DNA of 64,000 bases from Erythrobacter sp. SDW2 (GCF_021431965.1 NZ_CP090370.1:1178001-1242000), one strand, 5' to 3'. Numbered from the stretch's first letter, positions 42,770 through 53,426 are shown. Notes: generated by a model from the sequence alone, not told the origin. A program made the numbers and translations.

Positions 42770-44173
42770 TCAGTTGTACTCGATATAGGCGTCGTTGCGC
42801 AGATCGCGCAGGTAACGCTGGGCGCGCTTCTGGATCCGCTCGTTCTCGAGGAGCTCGATCACCTCGTCTACCGTCGGCAGGCCCGCCACTTCAGGATCGT
42901 CGCGACCGCACAGCAGCAGCACGCGGACACCATCTTCCAGCGAGCCGAATGGCGGAGTAGCCTGGCCGACCTGGAGGCCGAGCATGGTTGGCTGGAGCTG
43001 TTCGGGGAGGTCGCGGACGGCGATATCGTCATTGACCACAACTTCCGCATTCACGGTTGCCGCGGCCCGCTCGGCATCGCCGCAGCCGCGGATCGATTGC
43101 ACCGCCGCCTGGAAGGCGTCGAGCTGCTGGCCGGCCTGCTCCTCGGTCACGTTCGGAGCGAACTGGATCGAAATCTGCTTGAGGCTGAGTTTCGCATCGC
43201 GCGGGTCGGCCATCAGGATCCGGCGCTTGTCGCGCAGGTAGATGATCACGAACCCGCCCGGAATTTGCACCGGTCCGGTCAGCTGGCCAGGCTGCATCGA
43301 CTGGATCGCAGCCGCCATCGGCGCCGGCAACGTGCCCGGCTGGACATACCCAAGGTCACCGCCGACTGCAGCGGTCGAAGCTTCCGAGAATTGACGGGCA
43401 TAGCCCTGGAAACTGCCGCCTGCCCGTAGCTGCTCCATGATCTGGCGCGCGTTCTCGACCACGGCGGCTTCGGTCTCGCTGGTCGCCGAGAGGTAGATTT
43501 CCATCACATGGAATTCTTCCTCGCCACGCGATTCCTCGAGCCGCTTGATGTATTCCTGCGCCTCGGCTTCCGAAACGTTGACGAAATTGCCGATGTTGCG
43601 ACGGATCAGCCGCTGCCAGGCGATTTCGCCCTGGATTTGCCGCTTGAGCGAGGCCGGCGAGGAACCGATCGAAAGCAGGTATGCGTCCATCGCGTCCTTC
43701 TGCCCGAAATTCTGCACCGCCAGCTGCTCGTAACGCTGGTTGACCTCCGCGCTGGACACTTCGATTTCCTGCGCTGCCGCTTCCTGCACCTGCAGCGTCT
43801 CGTCGATAAGGTTGCGCAGCACCTGCATCTTGACCCGGGCGACTTCCTCTTCGCTCAGGCTCCCGCGCGATGCGGAAACGATCAGCGCGGTCCGCTGGTC
43901 GACGTCGGTTCCGGTGATGACCGTACCGTTCACCACGGCGGTGGCGACACGCACGTTCGGATTGGCTTCGCCCAGCAGCGAGAAGTTTTCCGGAATGCCG
44001 AGCGGGTTGAGCGCCGAAGGTGGCGTCGCAACCGCATCGGGTGTTTCGGCGTCCTGCGCCGAAACCGCCACCGGGGTGACAACCAGACTGAACATCGCCA
44101 GCGCAGCAGTAAAACGACCGGCCAGCGTGGAAACGGAACTTGTGATCACATTCGATCCTGTCTTGCGCCCCAT
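42770..44173 (-). CDS. surA: Periplasmic chaperone/peptidylprolyl isomerase SurA
   Basis: 467 residues. A signal peptide ends near 'TPVAVSAQDAETP'. The SurA N-terminal chaperone domain starts 'VATAVVNGTVITGTDVDQRT', a parvulin PPIase domain follows at about residues 225-325 ('EEFHVMEIYLSATSETEAAV', 'GGDLGYVQPGTLPAPMAAAI'), and a divergent second parvulin-like region precedes the C-terminal helix ('VIELLENERIQKRAQRYLRD'). It escorts outer-membrane proteins to the BAM complex. The ATG at 44173 has GGAGGA upstream. Between lptD (141-nt gap) and pdxA. Confidence 0.93.
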   Translation of the reverse strand: MGRKTGSNVITSSVSTLAGRFTAALAMFSLVVTPVAVSAQDAETPDAVATPPSALNPLGIPENFSLLGEANPNVRVATAVVNGTVITGTDVDQRTALIVSASRGSLSEEEVARVKMQVLRNLIDETLQVQEAAAQEIEVSSAEVNQRYEQLAVQNFGQKDAMDAYLLSIGSSPASLKRQIQGEIAWQRLIRRNIGNFVNVSEAEAQEYIKRLEESRGEEEFHVMEIYLSATSETEAAVVENARQIMEQLRAGGSFQGYARQFSEASTAAVGGDLGYVQPGTLPAPMAAAIQSMQPGQLTGPVQIPGGFVIIYLRDKRRILMADPRDAKLSLKQISIQFAPNVTEEQAGQQLDAFQAAVQSIRGCGDAERAAATVNAEVVVNDDIAVRDLPEQLQPTMLGLQVGQATPPFGSLEDGVRVLLLCGRDDPEVAGLPTVDEVIELLENERIQKRAQRYLRDLRNDAYIEYN

Positions 44174-44314
44174 GCGAAGAGTCCTCCGGGGCAAGTCAAC
44201 GGCGGGTGCGCCGCTTCGCAAATGGCGGCTTAACCTCGGCTGAGTGCCGCCTAGCGCACTTGCCGCGCCAAGCCAATCGCACATTGCCCATGCTCGCACG
44301 GAGGCGGTGGATAC

Positions 44315-46573
44315 TCAGCGGAAGCCGAGGTTGCGGAGCGAGAAATAGATCTGGAAGGTGTCGCCGCGTTCGGCGTCACCCTGGTCGACATAGTCCCGAC
44401 GCCAGGTGAAGCCGAATTCGAGACAATCGTCTGAATAGGCTATGCCGAGTCTTGTGCGCAGCGGCTCGAACCCGTCGGAAGTCAGCGTCGGGTCCTCGTT
44501 GCGGTCGGTCAGGTTGACCACACCGGCGCCGAAGATCGACCAGTTGTCGGCAATGGCGAAGCGGGCCGCGGCGCGCACTTCCTCGCGGTCCTGCAAATCC
44601 TCGATCCCGAAGGCGATGTCGCGGTTGAGCCGCAGATAGCCGATTTCGACATAGTTGCGGCGGCTGCCGACCGTGGCGTCGATCTCGTTGCGGCGGATCG
44701 CGAAATTGTCCTTGTCGAGCCGGTAGCGATGGGTGAAGGACACGAAGTCCTTGAACCGCACTTCCGTGCGCCCGACGAAGTCGCTGACCCGCTCGGAGAT
44801 CCCGGTCCCGTCGATCAGCACATCGGGATCGCGTCCGACGCGGTAGGACTGGCCGATGGTGGTCTTGACCCGCCAGCCGGGGCGGTTGAGTTCCCAGTCG
44901 AAACCCCAGGTGATCCGCACCCCGTCCTCGATCCGATCGTACCCGGGAAAGCGGTTGAGCGCGAACAGGTTGGAGTCCTCCAGATCGATCGCGCGGGCAT
45001 CCTCGTTGGGGACTGCGAGATTGCGGATCGGCGGGCTGGCAACGATCTGGACGCGCGGCGTGAACACTTGCGTCCCGCCAAAAGCCGGCCCGGCGAAGGG
45101 CCACTGCATGTCCGCTGCCACCAGCGCGATCCCGCGGGCTTCCCAGCCGGGATTGCCGCGATAGATAGCGGTCGCCGTCAGCCCGTTTTCGTCCGAATGA
45201 TAGACGTCCCCTCTGGCAAGGGCGGTCAGTTGCAAAATCTGCCCAAGGCCGGTGACTCGCCGCAAATCCCACCGGGCGCTGGCGAAGGCACGCTGGGTGT
45301 CCTGACCTTCGTCGCGGGTGATGGCCAGCGTGTTGACCTGCAGTTCGACCTTGCCGCCGATGATCGGATCCGCCAGGCGGCGACGATAATCGAACACTGG
45401 TAACGCAACCGGCACCTGCCCTTGCGGCTGGTTGAGGCGCAGCGTCTGCGTGGCGTAGCCTGCCAGTTGCAGATAGCTGTCCTGGTCGATCCGCTCGATC
45501 TCGACCAGCGAGCGCAGCCGGTCGTCGCGGCTGATGTCATAGCGGCGAAGGAAGGTGCGGTCGCTGGCGCGACGGATCGAGGCCGTGACACTCCAGTTCG
45601 GATCGAGTTGGAACTTGCCATTGGCAAAGATGTAGCCGCGAAAATCCTTCTGTGCGGTCGGCGTGCCGGTGATGTCCGAAATGCGGCGCGAATGGGTGGC
45701 GTAGGCGGTGATCTGGTATGCGCCCTCGTCCATCAGGTGACGCCACTTGGCCGAAGCCATCGGCGGGGCATCGGTGTAAAGATAGGCCCCCAGCGTCAGG
45801 TCCTTGTTGTCTGCCAGGCGCATGTAATATTCGCCTGACAATTCAAGCCCGTTGGACTGCGACACACGAATATCGGGAATGAGGAAGCCCGAACTCGCCC
45901 CGCCATCGGTGCGGATCGACAGGCCGGGCATGGGCAGCAGGCGGGCGCCGAAAATCTCGAGATAGGCCCCACGAAACCGGACGCGCTTGTTGTCGGGATC
46001 ATATACCACCCGATCGGCGGTGATGCGCCAGCTTGGGTTCTTGGCGCAGCCTTCCTCGTCCACCACGGCGCAGCCGCTGTAGGCGGCGCGGGTCAGGATG
46101 ATCGAGCCATCCTCGTTGCGCTCGCCCGACACCGCCGCCAGCCGCCCGCCTTCGCGCAGTGCAAGCAGCAAGTCTTGCATCGCCCCTGCTTCGAACTTGT
46201 CGTTGAGCTCGATACTGCTGGAGAAAACCTGATTGCCGTCGGCATCGACAAAGCGGACGTCGCCGGTGGCGGTGATAATGCCGGTCTTGCGATTCCACGA
46301 TACGACATCGGCGCGGACCGACTGGTCCTCGCTGCGCAGTACCACATTGCCTCGTGCATTGATGGTGTCGTTTTGCGAATCATAGTCGACCGCATCGGCT
46401 TCGAAGTCGACCTGGCGCGGTTCACCCGGGGTGGCTGGACCGGGTTCGTCCGTGACCGGCAATTCCTGCGCCGCGGCAGGTGCCGCCAGAATTGCGCAGG
46501 CAAGCGCCAACAGTCCCGGGCGAGCCGCATGGTGCAATAACCGAAGACATGGCGAAGCCGGGGCGGGGCGCAT
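44315..46573 (-). CDS. lptD: LPS-assembly protein LptD
   Basis: 752 residues. After a signal peptide ('LLALACAILAAPAAAQ') the LptD N-terminal OstA-like domain appears ('VDFEADAVDYDSQNDTINAR', 'GNVVLRSEDQSVRADVV'), then the large C-terminal barrel ending 'FQIYFSLRNLGFR'. Few Cys are present ('SGCAVVDEEGCAKN' and one near the C-terminus), so disulphide control may differ from E. coli. It inserts lipopolysaccharide or equivalent glycolipid into the outer leaflet with LptE. It heads the lptD-surA-pdxA-rsmA operon. Confidence 0.95.
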   Translation of the reverse strand: MRPAPASPCLRLLHHAARPGLLALACAILAAPAAAQELPVTDEPGPATPGEPRQVDFEADAVDYDSQNDTINARGNVVLRSEDQSVRADVVSWNRKTGIITATGDVRFVDADGNQVFSSSIELNDKFEAGAMQDLLLALREGGRLAAVSGERNEDGSIILTRAAYSGCAVVDEEGCAKNPSWRITADRVVYDPDNKRVRFRGAYLEIFGARLLPMPGLSIRTDGGASSGFLIPDIRVSQSNGLELSGEYYMRLADNKDLTLGAYLYTDAPPMASAKWRHLMDEGAYQITAYATHSRRISDITGTPTAQKDFRGYIFANGKFQLDPNWSVTASIRRASDRTFLRRYDISRDDRLRSLVEIERIDQDSYLQLAGYATQTLRLNQPQGQVPVALPVFDYRRRLADPIIGGKVELQVNTLAITRDEGQDTQRAFASARWDLRRVTGLGQILQLTALARGDVYHSDENGLTATAIYRGNPGWEARGIALVAADMQWPFAGPAFGGTQVFTPRVQIVASPPIRNLAVPNEDARAIDLEDSNLFALNRFPGYDRIEDGVRITWGFDWELNRPGWRVKTTIGQSYRVGRDPDVLIDGTGISERVSDFVGRTEVRFKDFVSFTHRYRLDKDNFAIRRNEIDATVGSRRNYVEIGYLRLNRDIAFGIEDLQDREEVRAAARFAIADNWSIFGAGVVNLTDRNEDPTLTSDGFEPLRTRLGIAYSDDCLEFGFTWRRDYVDQGDAERGDTFQIYFSLRNLGFR

Positions 46574-46682
46574 GGCTTGCCTATTGCACTTAGGACTCCT
46601 AATCGCAATCGCGCTTCAACGCTTTGCCGAACCATTCCAGCCGGATGGACGGCGAAGAGACAAGAATTCTCCCGGAGAGACC

Positions 46683-48143
46683 ATGGATATTACCTTCGCC
46701 AGTAGCCTTCCCGCCGACGCCATGCTGGTGGCGCACGTCGTCAATCGGGGCGATGCTCCTGCCGGATTGGAGCCCGTTTTGGTCGAAGGCGCGCGTGCAG
46801 CCCGCTTCAAGGGTGGGGCTGGGCAGCTGTTCGAGGGTTTCGTAGAGCGCGGCGGCAAGATCGTGCGCGTCGCGCTCAGCGGTGCCGGCGAGGGCGATGC
46901 GGCAGATCGTGGCATCAATTGCGAAAAGGCCGGGGCGGCGATCGCTGGCAAGTATCTGTGCTCCGGCGAAACCGCCGTGGTGCTCGACCTGACAGGTTCG
47001 GGCCTGTCGGCGGCAGAAGCAGCATCGGTCCTGTTCGGCCTGCGGCTGCGCAGCTGGCGCTATGACGCATACCGCACCCGGATGAAGGACGAGCAGAAGA
47101 AGACCCTTGCCGGTGTGACCGTGGTCGGCGCGCCTGACGGGACGGAAGACGCCTGGGCCAAGGAAGCCGCGCTGGCGGAGGGTGTCGAATTCGCCCGCGT
47201 GCTCGCGGCCGAGCCGCCGAACCTGCTCTACCCGGTCGAGTTCGTGGCTCGCTGCGAGAAAGCGCTGGCCGGCACCGGGGTCGAAATTGTCGTGCTGGAC
47301 GATGCCGAGATGGAAAAGCTCGGCATGGGCTCGCTGCTCGGGGTCGGGCTCGGATCCGAACGCGATTCGCGGCTGCTGTGCATGAAGTGGATGGGCGGCA
47401 ATCCGGGCGATCGGCCGACAGCCTTCGTCGGCAAGGGCGTGACCTTCGACACCGGCGGCATCAGCCTCAAGCCCGGTCCCGGCATGGAAGACATGAAGTG
47501 GGACATGGGCGGCGCCGGCGCGGTTGCGGGCGCGATGGTGGCGCTGGCCCTGCGCAAGGCCAAGGCCAACATCATCGGCGTGTGCGGTCTGGTCGAGAAC
47601 ATGCCCGACGGGCGGGCACAACGGCCGGGCGACATCGTTACCTCGATGTCCGGCCAGACCATCGAGGTGCTGAACACCGATGCCGAAGGGCGGCTGGTGC
47701 TGTGCGATGCGCTGACATGGACGCAGCAGCAGTTCGATCCGGTGGCCGTGGTCGATTTCGCCACGCTGACCGGGGCGATGATCATCGCGCTCGGCAATGA
47801 GCACGGTGGCCTGTTCTCGAACGACGATACGCTGGCGGAAAGGCTGCTCTCCGCAGGCCAGGCGACGGGCGACAAGCTGTGGCGCTTCCCGCTCTCTCCG
47901 GCCTACGACAAGCTGATCGACAGCCCGATCGCCGACATGAAGAACGTCGGTCCGCGCGGGGCCGGTTCGATCACGGCGGCGCAGTTTCTGCAACGCTTCA
48001 TCGACAAGGATCGCCCCTGGGCGCACTGCGACATCGCCGGCATGGTCTGGGCCGACAAGCCCGGCCAGACCTGGGACAAGGGCGCAACCGGTTATGGTGT
48101 GCGGATCATGGACCGGTACGTCCGGGACGTGCTGGAAGGCTGA
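46683..48143 (+). CDS. pepA: Leucyl aminopeptidase (M17)
   Basis: 486 residues. The dimetal M17 core is complete: '[20 protein letters not shown]' (Lys, Asp), '[20 protein letters not shown]' and the signature '[16 protein letters not shown]' (Asp, Glu, catalytic Arg). It is a cytoplasmic hexameric aminopeptidase; in E. coli it also binds DNA. 'CGGAGAGACC' precedes the ATG. It is divergent from lptD and followed by DUF2256 and holC, the conserved pepA-holC pairing. Confidence 0.96.
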   Translation: MDITFASSLPADAMLVAHVVNRGDAPAGLEPVLVEGARAARFKGGAGQLFEGFVERGGKIVRVALSGAGEGDAADRGINCEKAGAAIAGKYLCSGETAVVLDLTGSGLSAAEAASVLFGLRLRSWRYDAYRTRMKDEQKKTLAGVTVVGAPDGTEDAWAKEAALAEGVEFARVLAAEPPNLLYPVEFVARCEKALAGTGVEIVVLDDAEMEKLGMGSLLGVGLGSERDSRLLCMKWMGGNPGDRPTAFVGKGVTFDTGGISLKPGPGMEDMKWDMGGAGAVAGAMVALALRKAKANIIGVCGLVENMPDGRAQRPGDIVTSMSGQTIEVLNTDAEGRLVLCDALTWTQQQFDPVAVVDFATLTGAMIIALGNEHGGLFSNDDTLAERLLSAGQATGDKLWRFPLSPAYDKLIDSPIADMKNVGPRGAGSITAAQFLQRFIDKDRPWAHCDIAGMVWADKPGQTWDKGATGYGVRIMDRYVRDVLEG

Positions 48144-48187
48144 TCAGTGCCTATCCGACCTCAAATTGCGAAGCGGTAGGTCAACCA

Positions 48188-48369
<182 letters not shown>

Positions 48370-48373
<4 letters not shown>

Positions 48374-48408
48374 CAGCCTCCAGCAGCGGAGAGGTAGGCC
48401 GACCATGA
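48370..48408 (+). CDS. 12-residue leader-like mini-ORF between DUF2256 and holC
   Basis: [12 protein letters not shown] with a stop. Its ATG overlaps the DUF2256 stop and its stop overlaps the holC ATG (both ATGA), and it has its own GGTAGG ribosome-binding site. The peptide repeats the DUF2256 tail because of the duplication. It may only serve to relay ribosomes into holC. Confidence 0.35.
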
Positions 48409-48839
48409 GAGTCGATTTCTGGCAACTCTCGCGCGATCCGGCGGAAAAGGTGGTGGCGCTGATTGCCGCCCGCGTTTTGGGCGAGGGCGAGCGGCTGCTG
48501 GTCGTGGCTGCCGAGGCAGAACAGCGCGCGGCAATCTCGCGCGCTTTGTGGGAGGCGAAGCCTGACGCTTTCCTCGCCAATGGCGGTGCCGGCGAGCCCC
48601 ATGCAGATCGCCAGCCAATCCTGCTCTCCGATGCCTGCGAACCACTAAACGGGGCCAACCACGTGATTTTCGCCGATGGCCAGTGGCGCGCGGCGGAAGG
48701 GTTCGCCCGCGCCTTCCTGCTGTTTGACGACGCGACGGTCGCGGCTGCGCGTGGGGTGTGGCGCTCGCTCGACGGGGGCGAAGGGCTGGAACGCGCGTTC
48801 TTCCGGCAGGATGACGGCAAATGGGTCAAAGTCGCCTGA
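48405..48839 (+). CDS. holC: DNA polymerase III subunit chi
   Basis: 144 residues with '[20 protein letters not shown]' at the N-terminus and 'LLVVAAEAEQRAAISRALWE', 'PILLSDACEPLNGANHVIFA' and 'GFARAFLLFDDATVAAAR', the usual chi pattern. Chi links the clamp loader to single-stranded DNA-binding protein on the lagging strand. 'GGAGAGGTAGG' precedes the ATG. The pepA-holC order is conserved among proteobacteria. Confidence 0.93.
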   Translation: MRVDFWQLSRDPAEKVVALIAARVLGEGERLLVVAAEAEQRAAISRALWEAKPDAFLANGGAGEPHADRQPILLSDACEPLNGANHVIFADGQWRAAEGFARAFLLFDDATVAAARGVWRSLDGGEGLERAFFRQDDGKWVKVA

Positions 48840-48898
48840 GGCATTGCCCCCGGCGGCAGCTTCTGGAATCATCGTCCTACCAGATGGGAGACCTGACC

Positions 48899-49399
48899 AT
48901 GCGCCTTGTCCTGCCGATTGCCGCCGCGATTGCCCTTGCGGCCTGTAGTTCCGAAAAATCGGGTAGCTTCGAAACCGAAGGCGGGGAGAGGGGCGAATAC
49001 ACCGTCGACAGCATCGATGGCGGGATGAATGCCACCATCACCACCAAGGACGGCACAGCCACGATGCAATCGGGCGAAAACGTCAAAGCCGACTTGCCCG
49101 ACGGCTTCACGGTCTATCCTGGCGCCAAGGTGGTCAGTGCCACCAATGTCGACTCGCCCGAGAGCAAGGGATCGCTGCTGATGATGGAAACCAGCGACTC
49201 GCCGGACAAGGTGGCGGCGTTCTACCGCAAGCAGGCCGAAGCGGCCGGCATCAAGATCGAGATGGAAATGACCGTCAACGGCGGCAAGATGATCGGCGGG
49301 AAGGGGCCCGATGAGCGCGTGTTCTCGCTCAACACCACCAACAATGACGGCAAGACCGGCATCCAGCTGACCGTGGGCCAGGGCAAACTGGGTAGCTGA
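48899..49399 (+). CDS. Uncharacterised lipoprotein
   Basis: 166 residues with signal and lipobox ('LPIAAAIALAACSSEKSGS', Cys at about residue 17). The mature part has 'DLPDGFTVYPGAKVVSA', 'PDKVAAFYRKQAEAAGI' and 'EMTVNGGKMIGGKGPDERVF', a pattern seen in small alphaproteobacterial lipoproteins of unknown role. 'GGGAGACCTGACC' precedes the ATG. It is located 59 nt after holC and might be read from the same transcript. Confidence 0.82.
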   Translation: MRLVLPIAAAIALAACSSEKSGSFETEGGERGEYTVDSIDGGMNATITTKDGTATMQSGENVKADLPDGFTVYPGAKVVSATNVDSPESKGSLLMMETSDSPDKVAAFYRKQAEAAGIKIEMEMTVNGGKMIGGKGPDERVFSLNTTNNDGKTGIQLTVGQGKLGS

Positions 49400-49510
49400 C
49401 CCACCTGCCGGGTAGTCTCCGGCTCAGCCTGACGCTTGGGCTTGCCCGCCGCGTATGGCGGCGCTAAGGGCGCGCGCAACATTCTCCCCCTACCATCGAA
49501 GGATATTCCC

Positions 49511-49933
49511 ATGGCGGTTACCCGCACATTTTCGATCATCAAGCCGGATGCCACCAGGCGCAACCTGACCGGCGCCGTCACCAAGATGCTGGAAGAGGCC
49601 GGCCTGCGCGTCGTCGCCAGCAAGCGCATCCGCATGACCCGCGAGCAGGCCGAAGGCTTCTACGCCGTCCACAGCGAGCGCCCCTTCTTCGGCGAACTGT
49701 GCGATTTCATGATGAGCGAGCCGGTGGTGGTGCAGGTGCTCGAAGGCGAAGACGCCGTGAAGCGCAACCGCGACGTGATGGGCGCAACCAACCCGGCCGA
49801 CGCCGCCGAAGGCACCATCCGCAAGGAATACGCCCTGTCGATCGGTGAAAACACCGTCCACGGCTCGGACAGCGAAGAGAACGCAGCGATCGAAATCGCC
49901 TTCTTCTTCAACGACGACGAAATCGTCGGGTAA
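49511..49933 (+). CDS. ndk: Nucleoside diphosphate kinase
   Basis: 140 residues. It transfers the gamma phosphate between nucleoside di- and triphosphates through a phosphohistidine. '[20 protein letters not shown]' and the active-site '[20 protein letters not shown]' (His in NxxHGSDS) are diagnostic. 'GAAGGATATTCCC' precedes the ATG. Ends at a terminator convergent with purN. Confidence 0.97.
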   Translation: MAVTRTFSIIKPDATRRNLTGAVTKMLEEAGLRVVASKRIRMTREQAEGFYAVHSERPFFGELCDFMMSEPVVVQVLEGEDAVKRNRDVMGATNPADAAEGTIRKEYALSIGENTVHGSDSEENAAIEIAFFFNDDEIVG

Positions 49934-49960
49934 CGCCCGCGATCAAGCGAATGCAGGAAG

Positions 49961-49987
49961 GGCCGCTCCGGTTGGGGCGGCCTTTTT
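49961..49987 (+). terminator. Rho-independent terminator after ndk
   Basis: GGCCGCTCC-GGTT-GGGGCGGCC with one G-U pair, followed by TTTTT. Confidence 0.85.
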
Positions 49988-49998
49988 CGTTTGCCGGT

Positions 49999-50967
49999 TC
50001 AGAATTCGTCGGCGATGTCGAGCAGCCCCGTCAGCCGTTTCGGAGCTACGGCGCGCCAGCTGCGCTGGAGCCAGTAGTCGACCTGGTCCCAGTCGCAGCC
50101 AGGGCGGTTGAGGATCACGCCGACCCAGCCGCTCGCGCCGTAATAGGCGGGTCGATAGAACGCATCCGGATCGCGCTCGACCAGCTCGGCCAGTTCGTCC
50201 TGGCCGCTGGTCTTGGCGATCAGCGCGATGTGCTGTTCGCCGTGATGCTGGTCGCTGAAATAGGCGAAATACTTGCCGCTATTGCCGCCGGTGCGCCAGC
50301 CGGGGGCGCCGTGGCTGGGGCGCTCCTCGGCTTCGGGCAGGGCCAGGGCGCGCTGGCGGACCTGCTCCAGCAGCCAGTCGCGATTGTACGGACGAGAGAC
50401 GAAATCGGCGAGCACGCGCGGGTAGAGCTGGTGCTCGGCCAGCTTGACCCGGTAGGCAAGTGTTTGCTCGGTATCGCCGGGGATGATCGCGACCTTGACC
50501 TGCCCCAGCACTTCCCCTGCATCAAGATCGCCGGTGACGAGATGCACCGACGTACCTCCAAACTCATCGCCTGCATCGAGCGCACGCTGGTGGGTGTGGA
50601 GCCCCTTGTACTTGGGCAGCAGCGAGGGGTGGATGTTGAGCATCCGGCCTTGCCAACGCGCCACCATCTCTTCGGACAGGATGCGCATATATCCGGCCAG
50701 CGCGATGAATTCGGCCCCGGCCTTGCGGATCGCGGCGTCCATGGCGCGGTCGTGTTCCTCGCGGGTCATTCCCTTATGGCTCAGCGCGAAGGTCGGGATG
50801 CCTTCGGCCTCGGCCACGGTCAGCCCGCCCGCATCGGGATCGTTGCTGGCGACGAGGACGATTTCGTAGGGGCTGTCAGGCAGGCGGCTGGCATAGAGCA
50901 ACGCGGCCATATTGGTGCCGCTGCCGGAGATCAGCACGGCGACTTTGGCCAGCCCGCTCTCAGCCAA
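49999..50967 (-). CDS. purN: Phosphoribosylglycinamide formyltransferase PurN fused to an MmcQ/YjbR-like domain
   Basis: 322 residues, against about 190-215 for ordinary PurN. Residues 1-200 are GAR transformylase: '[11 protein letters not shown]' binds substrate, '[19 protein letters not shown]' carries catalytic Asn111 and His113, and '[11 protein letters not shown]' carries Asp149. It uses 10-formyl-THF in purine synthesis. Residues 204-322 ('[20 protein letters not shown]', '[20 protein letters not shown]') look like a complete MmcQ/YjbR (CyaY-like fold) domain, usually a separate protein of unknown function. No stop or frameshift separates them. It overlaps purM by 8 nt. Confidence 0.92.
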   Translation of the reverse strand: MAESGLAKVAVLISGSGTNMAALLYASRLPDSPYEIVLVASNDPDAGGLTVAEAEGIPTFALSHKGMTREEHDRAMDAAIRKAGAEFIALAGYMRILSEEMVARWQGRMLNIHPSLLPKYKGLHTHQRALDAGDEFGGTSVHLVTGDLDAGEVLGQVKVAIIPGDTEQTLAYRVKLAEHQLYPRVLADFVSRPYNRDWLLEQVRQRALALPEAEERPSHGAPGWRTGGNSGKYFAYFSDQHHGEQHIALIAKTSGQDELAELVERDPDAFYRPAYYGASGWVGVILNRPGCDWDQVDYWLQRSWRAVAPKRLTGLLDIADEF

Positions 50968-52066
50968 GGTGGACCGCCTCCCAGTCCTCCTTCGCCGACC
51001 AGGTCCCGGCCGATCCGCGCACGGTGCAGCCCTTGTTCCCGGCCTCGATCATGCCGATCCGCAGCACCGTCTCGCCTGCTTCGTTCAGCGCCTGCGTGAC
51101 GGTTTCGACCTTGCCCGGCGCGACTGCCAGCACCATGCCGACGCCGCAATTGAAGGTGCGCGCCATTTCGCCCGGCTCGATTCCCCCCTGCGCCTGCAGG
51201 AAGGCCATCAGCCGCGGCTGTTCCCACGCATCGGCATCGATCACCGCGTGCGCGCCTTGCGGCAGGACGCGGGGGATATTCTCCAGCAGGCCCCCGCCGG
51301 TGATATGCGCCAGCGCGTCGATATGCCCGGCGCGCACGACAGGCAGCAGGCTGGCGACGTATATGCGGGTGGGTTCGAGCAGATGCTCGACCAGCAGCCG
51401 TTCGTTGTCGAACACGGCCGGGCGGTCGAGCTTCCAGCCCTTGTCCGCCGCCAGCCGCCGGACCAGCGAATAGCCGTTCGAGTGTACGCCTGACGAAGCC
51501 AGGCCGAGCAGCACATGCCCCGGTGCAACTTTCTCGCCCGTCAGCTGCTCGCCGCGCTCGACCGCGCCGACGCAGAAGCCCGCTAGGTCGTAGTCGCCCG
51601 CGGCATACATGCCCGGCATTTCTGCTGTCTCGCCGCCGATCAGCGCGCAGCCGGCGATCTTGCAGCCATTGGCGATGCCGGCGATGACCCGCTCGGCGAC
51701 GCCGTTCTCCAGCTTGCCGGTGGCGAAATAGTCGAGGAAGAACAGCGGTTCCGCGCCCTGGACGATCAGGTCGTTGACGCACATGGCGACAAGGTCGATC
51801 CCGACGGTGTCGTGCCGCCCGGTGTCGATCGCCAGCTTGAGCTTGGTGCCAACGCCATCGTTGCCCGCCACCAGCAACGGGTCCTTGTAGCCCGCCGCAC
51901 GCGGGTCGAAGAAACCGCCGAAGCCGCCGATCTCGCCATCGGCGCCGGGGCGCATGGTGGCTTTCACGAGCGGCCCGATGGCCTTGACGAGAGCATTGCC
52001 GGCGTCGATCGAGACGCCGGCATCGGCATAGGTGTAGCCGGTTTTTCCAGAACTATCCGCAGACAT
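50960..52066 (-). CDS. purM: Phosphoribosylformylglycinamidine cyclo-ligase PurM
   Basis: 368 residues. It makes AIR from FGAM and ATP, the fifth purine step. '[17 protein letters not shown]' is the family opening; '[17 protein letters not shown]', '[19 protein letters not shown]' and '[13 protein letters not shown]' are conserved PurM blocks, as is '[14 protein letters not shown]'. It is first in a purM-purN operon, which is conserved. Divergent from the DUF2066-like gene with about 70 nt between starts. Confidence 0.97.
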   Translation of the reverse strand: MSADSSGKTGYTYADAGVSIDAGNALVKAIGPLVKATMRPGADGEIGGFGGFFDPRAAGYKDPLLVAGNDGVGTKLKLAIDTGRHDTVGIDLVAMCVNDLIVQGAEPLFFLDYFATGKLENGVAERVIAGIANGCKIAGCALIGGETAEMPGMYAAGDYDLAGFCVGAVERGEQLTGEKVAPGHVLLGLASSGVHSNGYSLVRRLAADKGWKLDRPAVFDNERLLVEHLLEPTRIYVASLLPVVRAGHIDALAHITGGGLLENIPRVLPQGAHAVIDADAWEQPRLMAFLQAQGGIEPGEMARTFNCGVGMVLAVAPGKVETVTQALNEAGETVLRIGMIEAGNKGCTVRGSAGTWSAKEDWEAVHLG

Positions 52067-52136
52067 GGCTGGCCCTTTACCTATTCGCGCTTGGAATCAC
52101 ACCATCCTTTGGGCAAAAGGCGCGGGATTTTCCCCG

Positions 52137-53417
52137 ATGGCACTGAACGCACTCCTCCCTCGCCCGCAGGGCCTCCTCGCCGCCACCCCGGCACGGCTGG
52201 CTGTGTTGGCATTCGTGGTGGCTTTTCTCGCAGGACTGGGGTTGGCTATTGCCCAGGTCGATGGCGAGCGCGGTATCCCTGTCATCTCGGCCTCGAGCGA
52301 TATCGATGTGGCCGGTATCAAGGTCGATGTCACTGCCGACAGCGACGAGGAGGCACGCCGCAAAGGCTGGCAGGAAGCGGTGCGCAAGGGGTGGGAAAAG
52401 CTCGGCGGGCCGAAACTGGCTGACGGGCAACTGCTGTCGCTGGTTTCCGCCGTGGTAATCGAAAACGAGCAGCTCGGCGGCAACCGCTACATCGCCACCC
52501 TCGGTGTGACATTTGATCGCCAGCGCGCGGGTGGATATCTCGGCGGACTGGCACAGAAGGCACGCTCCGGTCCCATGCTGCTGATCCCGGTGACGATGTC
52601 CGGTGGCAGCGCGATGGTCTATGAGCAGCGCAATCCGTGGCAGAGGGCCTGGGCCGAGTACCAATCGGGCACCAGCCGGATCGACTACGTCCGCCCTTCG
52701 GGCGCAGGAAGCGATTCGCTGCTGGTCACCTATGGCCAGACGGGGCGCCATAGCCGCGCCTGGTGGAACACGGTTCTCGACCAGTTCGGGGCTGCCGATA
52801 TCCTCGTGCCCATTGCCGAGCTGCACTACCAGTATCCGGGTGGTCCGGTGCAGGGCGAGTTCACCGCCCGCTATGGCCCGGACAATGCCTATCTCGACAG
52901 TTTCACCATGACCGCTGCCTCGCCGGATGAACTGCCGCAGATGCTGAGCAAGGCGGTGCTGCAGTTCGACCAGATCTTCACCAAGGCGCTGGAAGAGGGC
53001 AAGCTGAGGCCCGACCCGACGCTCAGCCGCAGTGGCATCGAAGTCAGCCCGATCATCCAGCGCCTGATCGAAGCCAGCCGCGCCGCGCAGGCAGCCGAGA
53101 CTGCCGCTGCGAGCGGTTCTGAAGCCTCGACCGACGCCTCTTCGCCGACACCCGCTCCCAGCACTTCGGTGGTGACCGCGAGCGGCACATATGTCGTCCA
53201 GTTCGCCACACCGGATGGTGGATCCTTCGATGCGACACTCTCGGGTGTACGGGCGATCCCGGGTGTGCGCGGGGTCGGTGTGTCGAGCACGGCCATCGGC
53301 GGAACCTCTGTGATGCAGGTGACCTTTGCCGGGACGCTCGACCAGCTCGCCGCCGCGCTGCGTGCTCGCGGGTTCAACGTGACGCAGGGCAGCAACGCGC
53401 TCCGCATCAGCCGCTAG
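52137..53417 (+). CDS. DUF2066-like/heavy-metal-domain-like secreted protein
   Basis: 426 residues. A membrane-anchor or signal segment ('LAVLAFVVAFLAGLGLAIAQ') leads to a domain with 'GIKVDVTADSDEEARRKGWQ', 'EAVRKGWEKLG' and 'GNRYIATLGVTFDRQRAGGY', the DUF2066 style. An Ala/Ser/Pro linker ('SEASTDASSPTPAPSTSV') joins a C-terminal betaalphabeta fold ('VQFATPDGGSFDATLSGVRA', 'VMQVTFAGTLDQLAAALRAR'), resembling an HMA fold without its CxxC. The ATG at 52137 is used because earlier codons overlap purM. Followed by hdaA after 9 nt. Function unknown. Confidence 0.82.
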   Translation: MALNALLPRPQGLLAATPARLAVLAFVVAFLAGLGLAIAQVDGERGIPVISASSDIDVAGIKVDVTADSDEEARRKGWQEAVRKGWEKLGGPKLADGQLLSLVSAVVIENEQLGGNRYIATLGVTFDRQRAGGYLGGLAQKARSGPMLLIPVTMSGGSAMVYEQRNPWQRAWAEYQSGTSRIDYVRPSGAGSDSLLVTYGQTGRHSRAWWNTVLDQFGAADILVPIAELHYQYPGGPVQGEFTARYGPDNAYLDSFTMTAASPDELPQMLSKAVLQFDQIFTKALEEGKLRPDPTLSRSGIEVSPIIQRLIEASRAAQAAETAAASGSEASTDASSPTPAPSTSVVTASGTYVVQFATPDGGSFDATLSGVRAIPGVRGVGVSSTAIGGTSVMQVTFAGTLDQLAAALRARGFNVTQGSNALRISR

Positions 53418-53426
53418 GACACTCGC

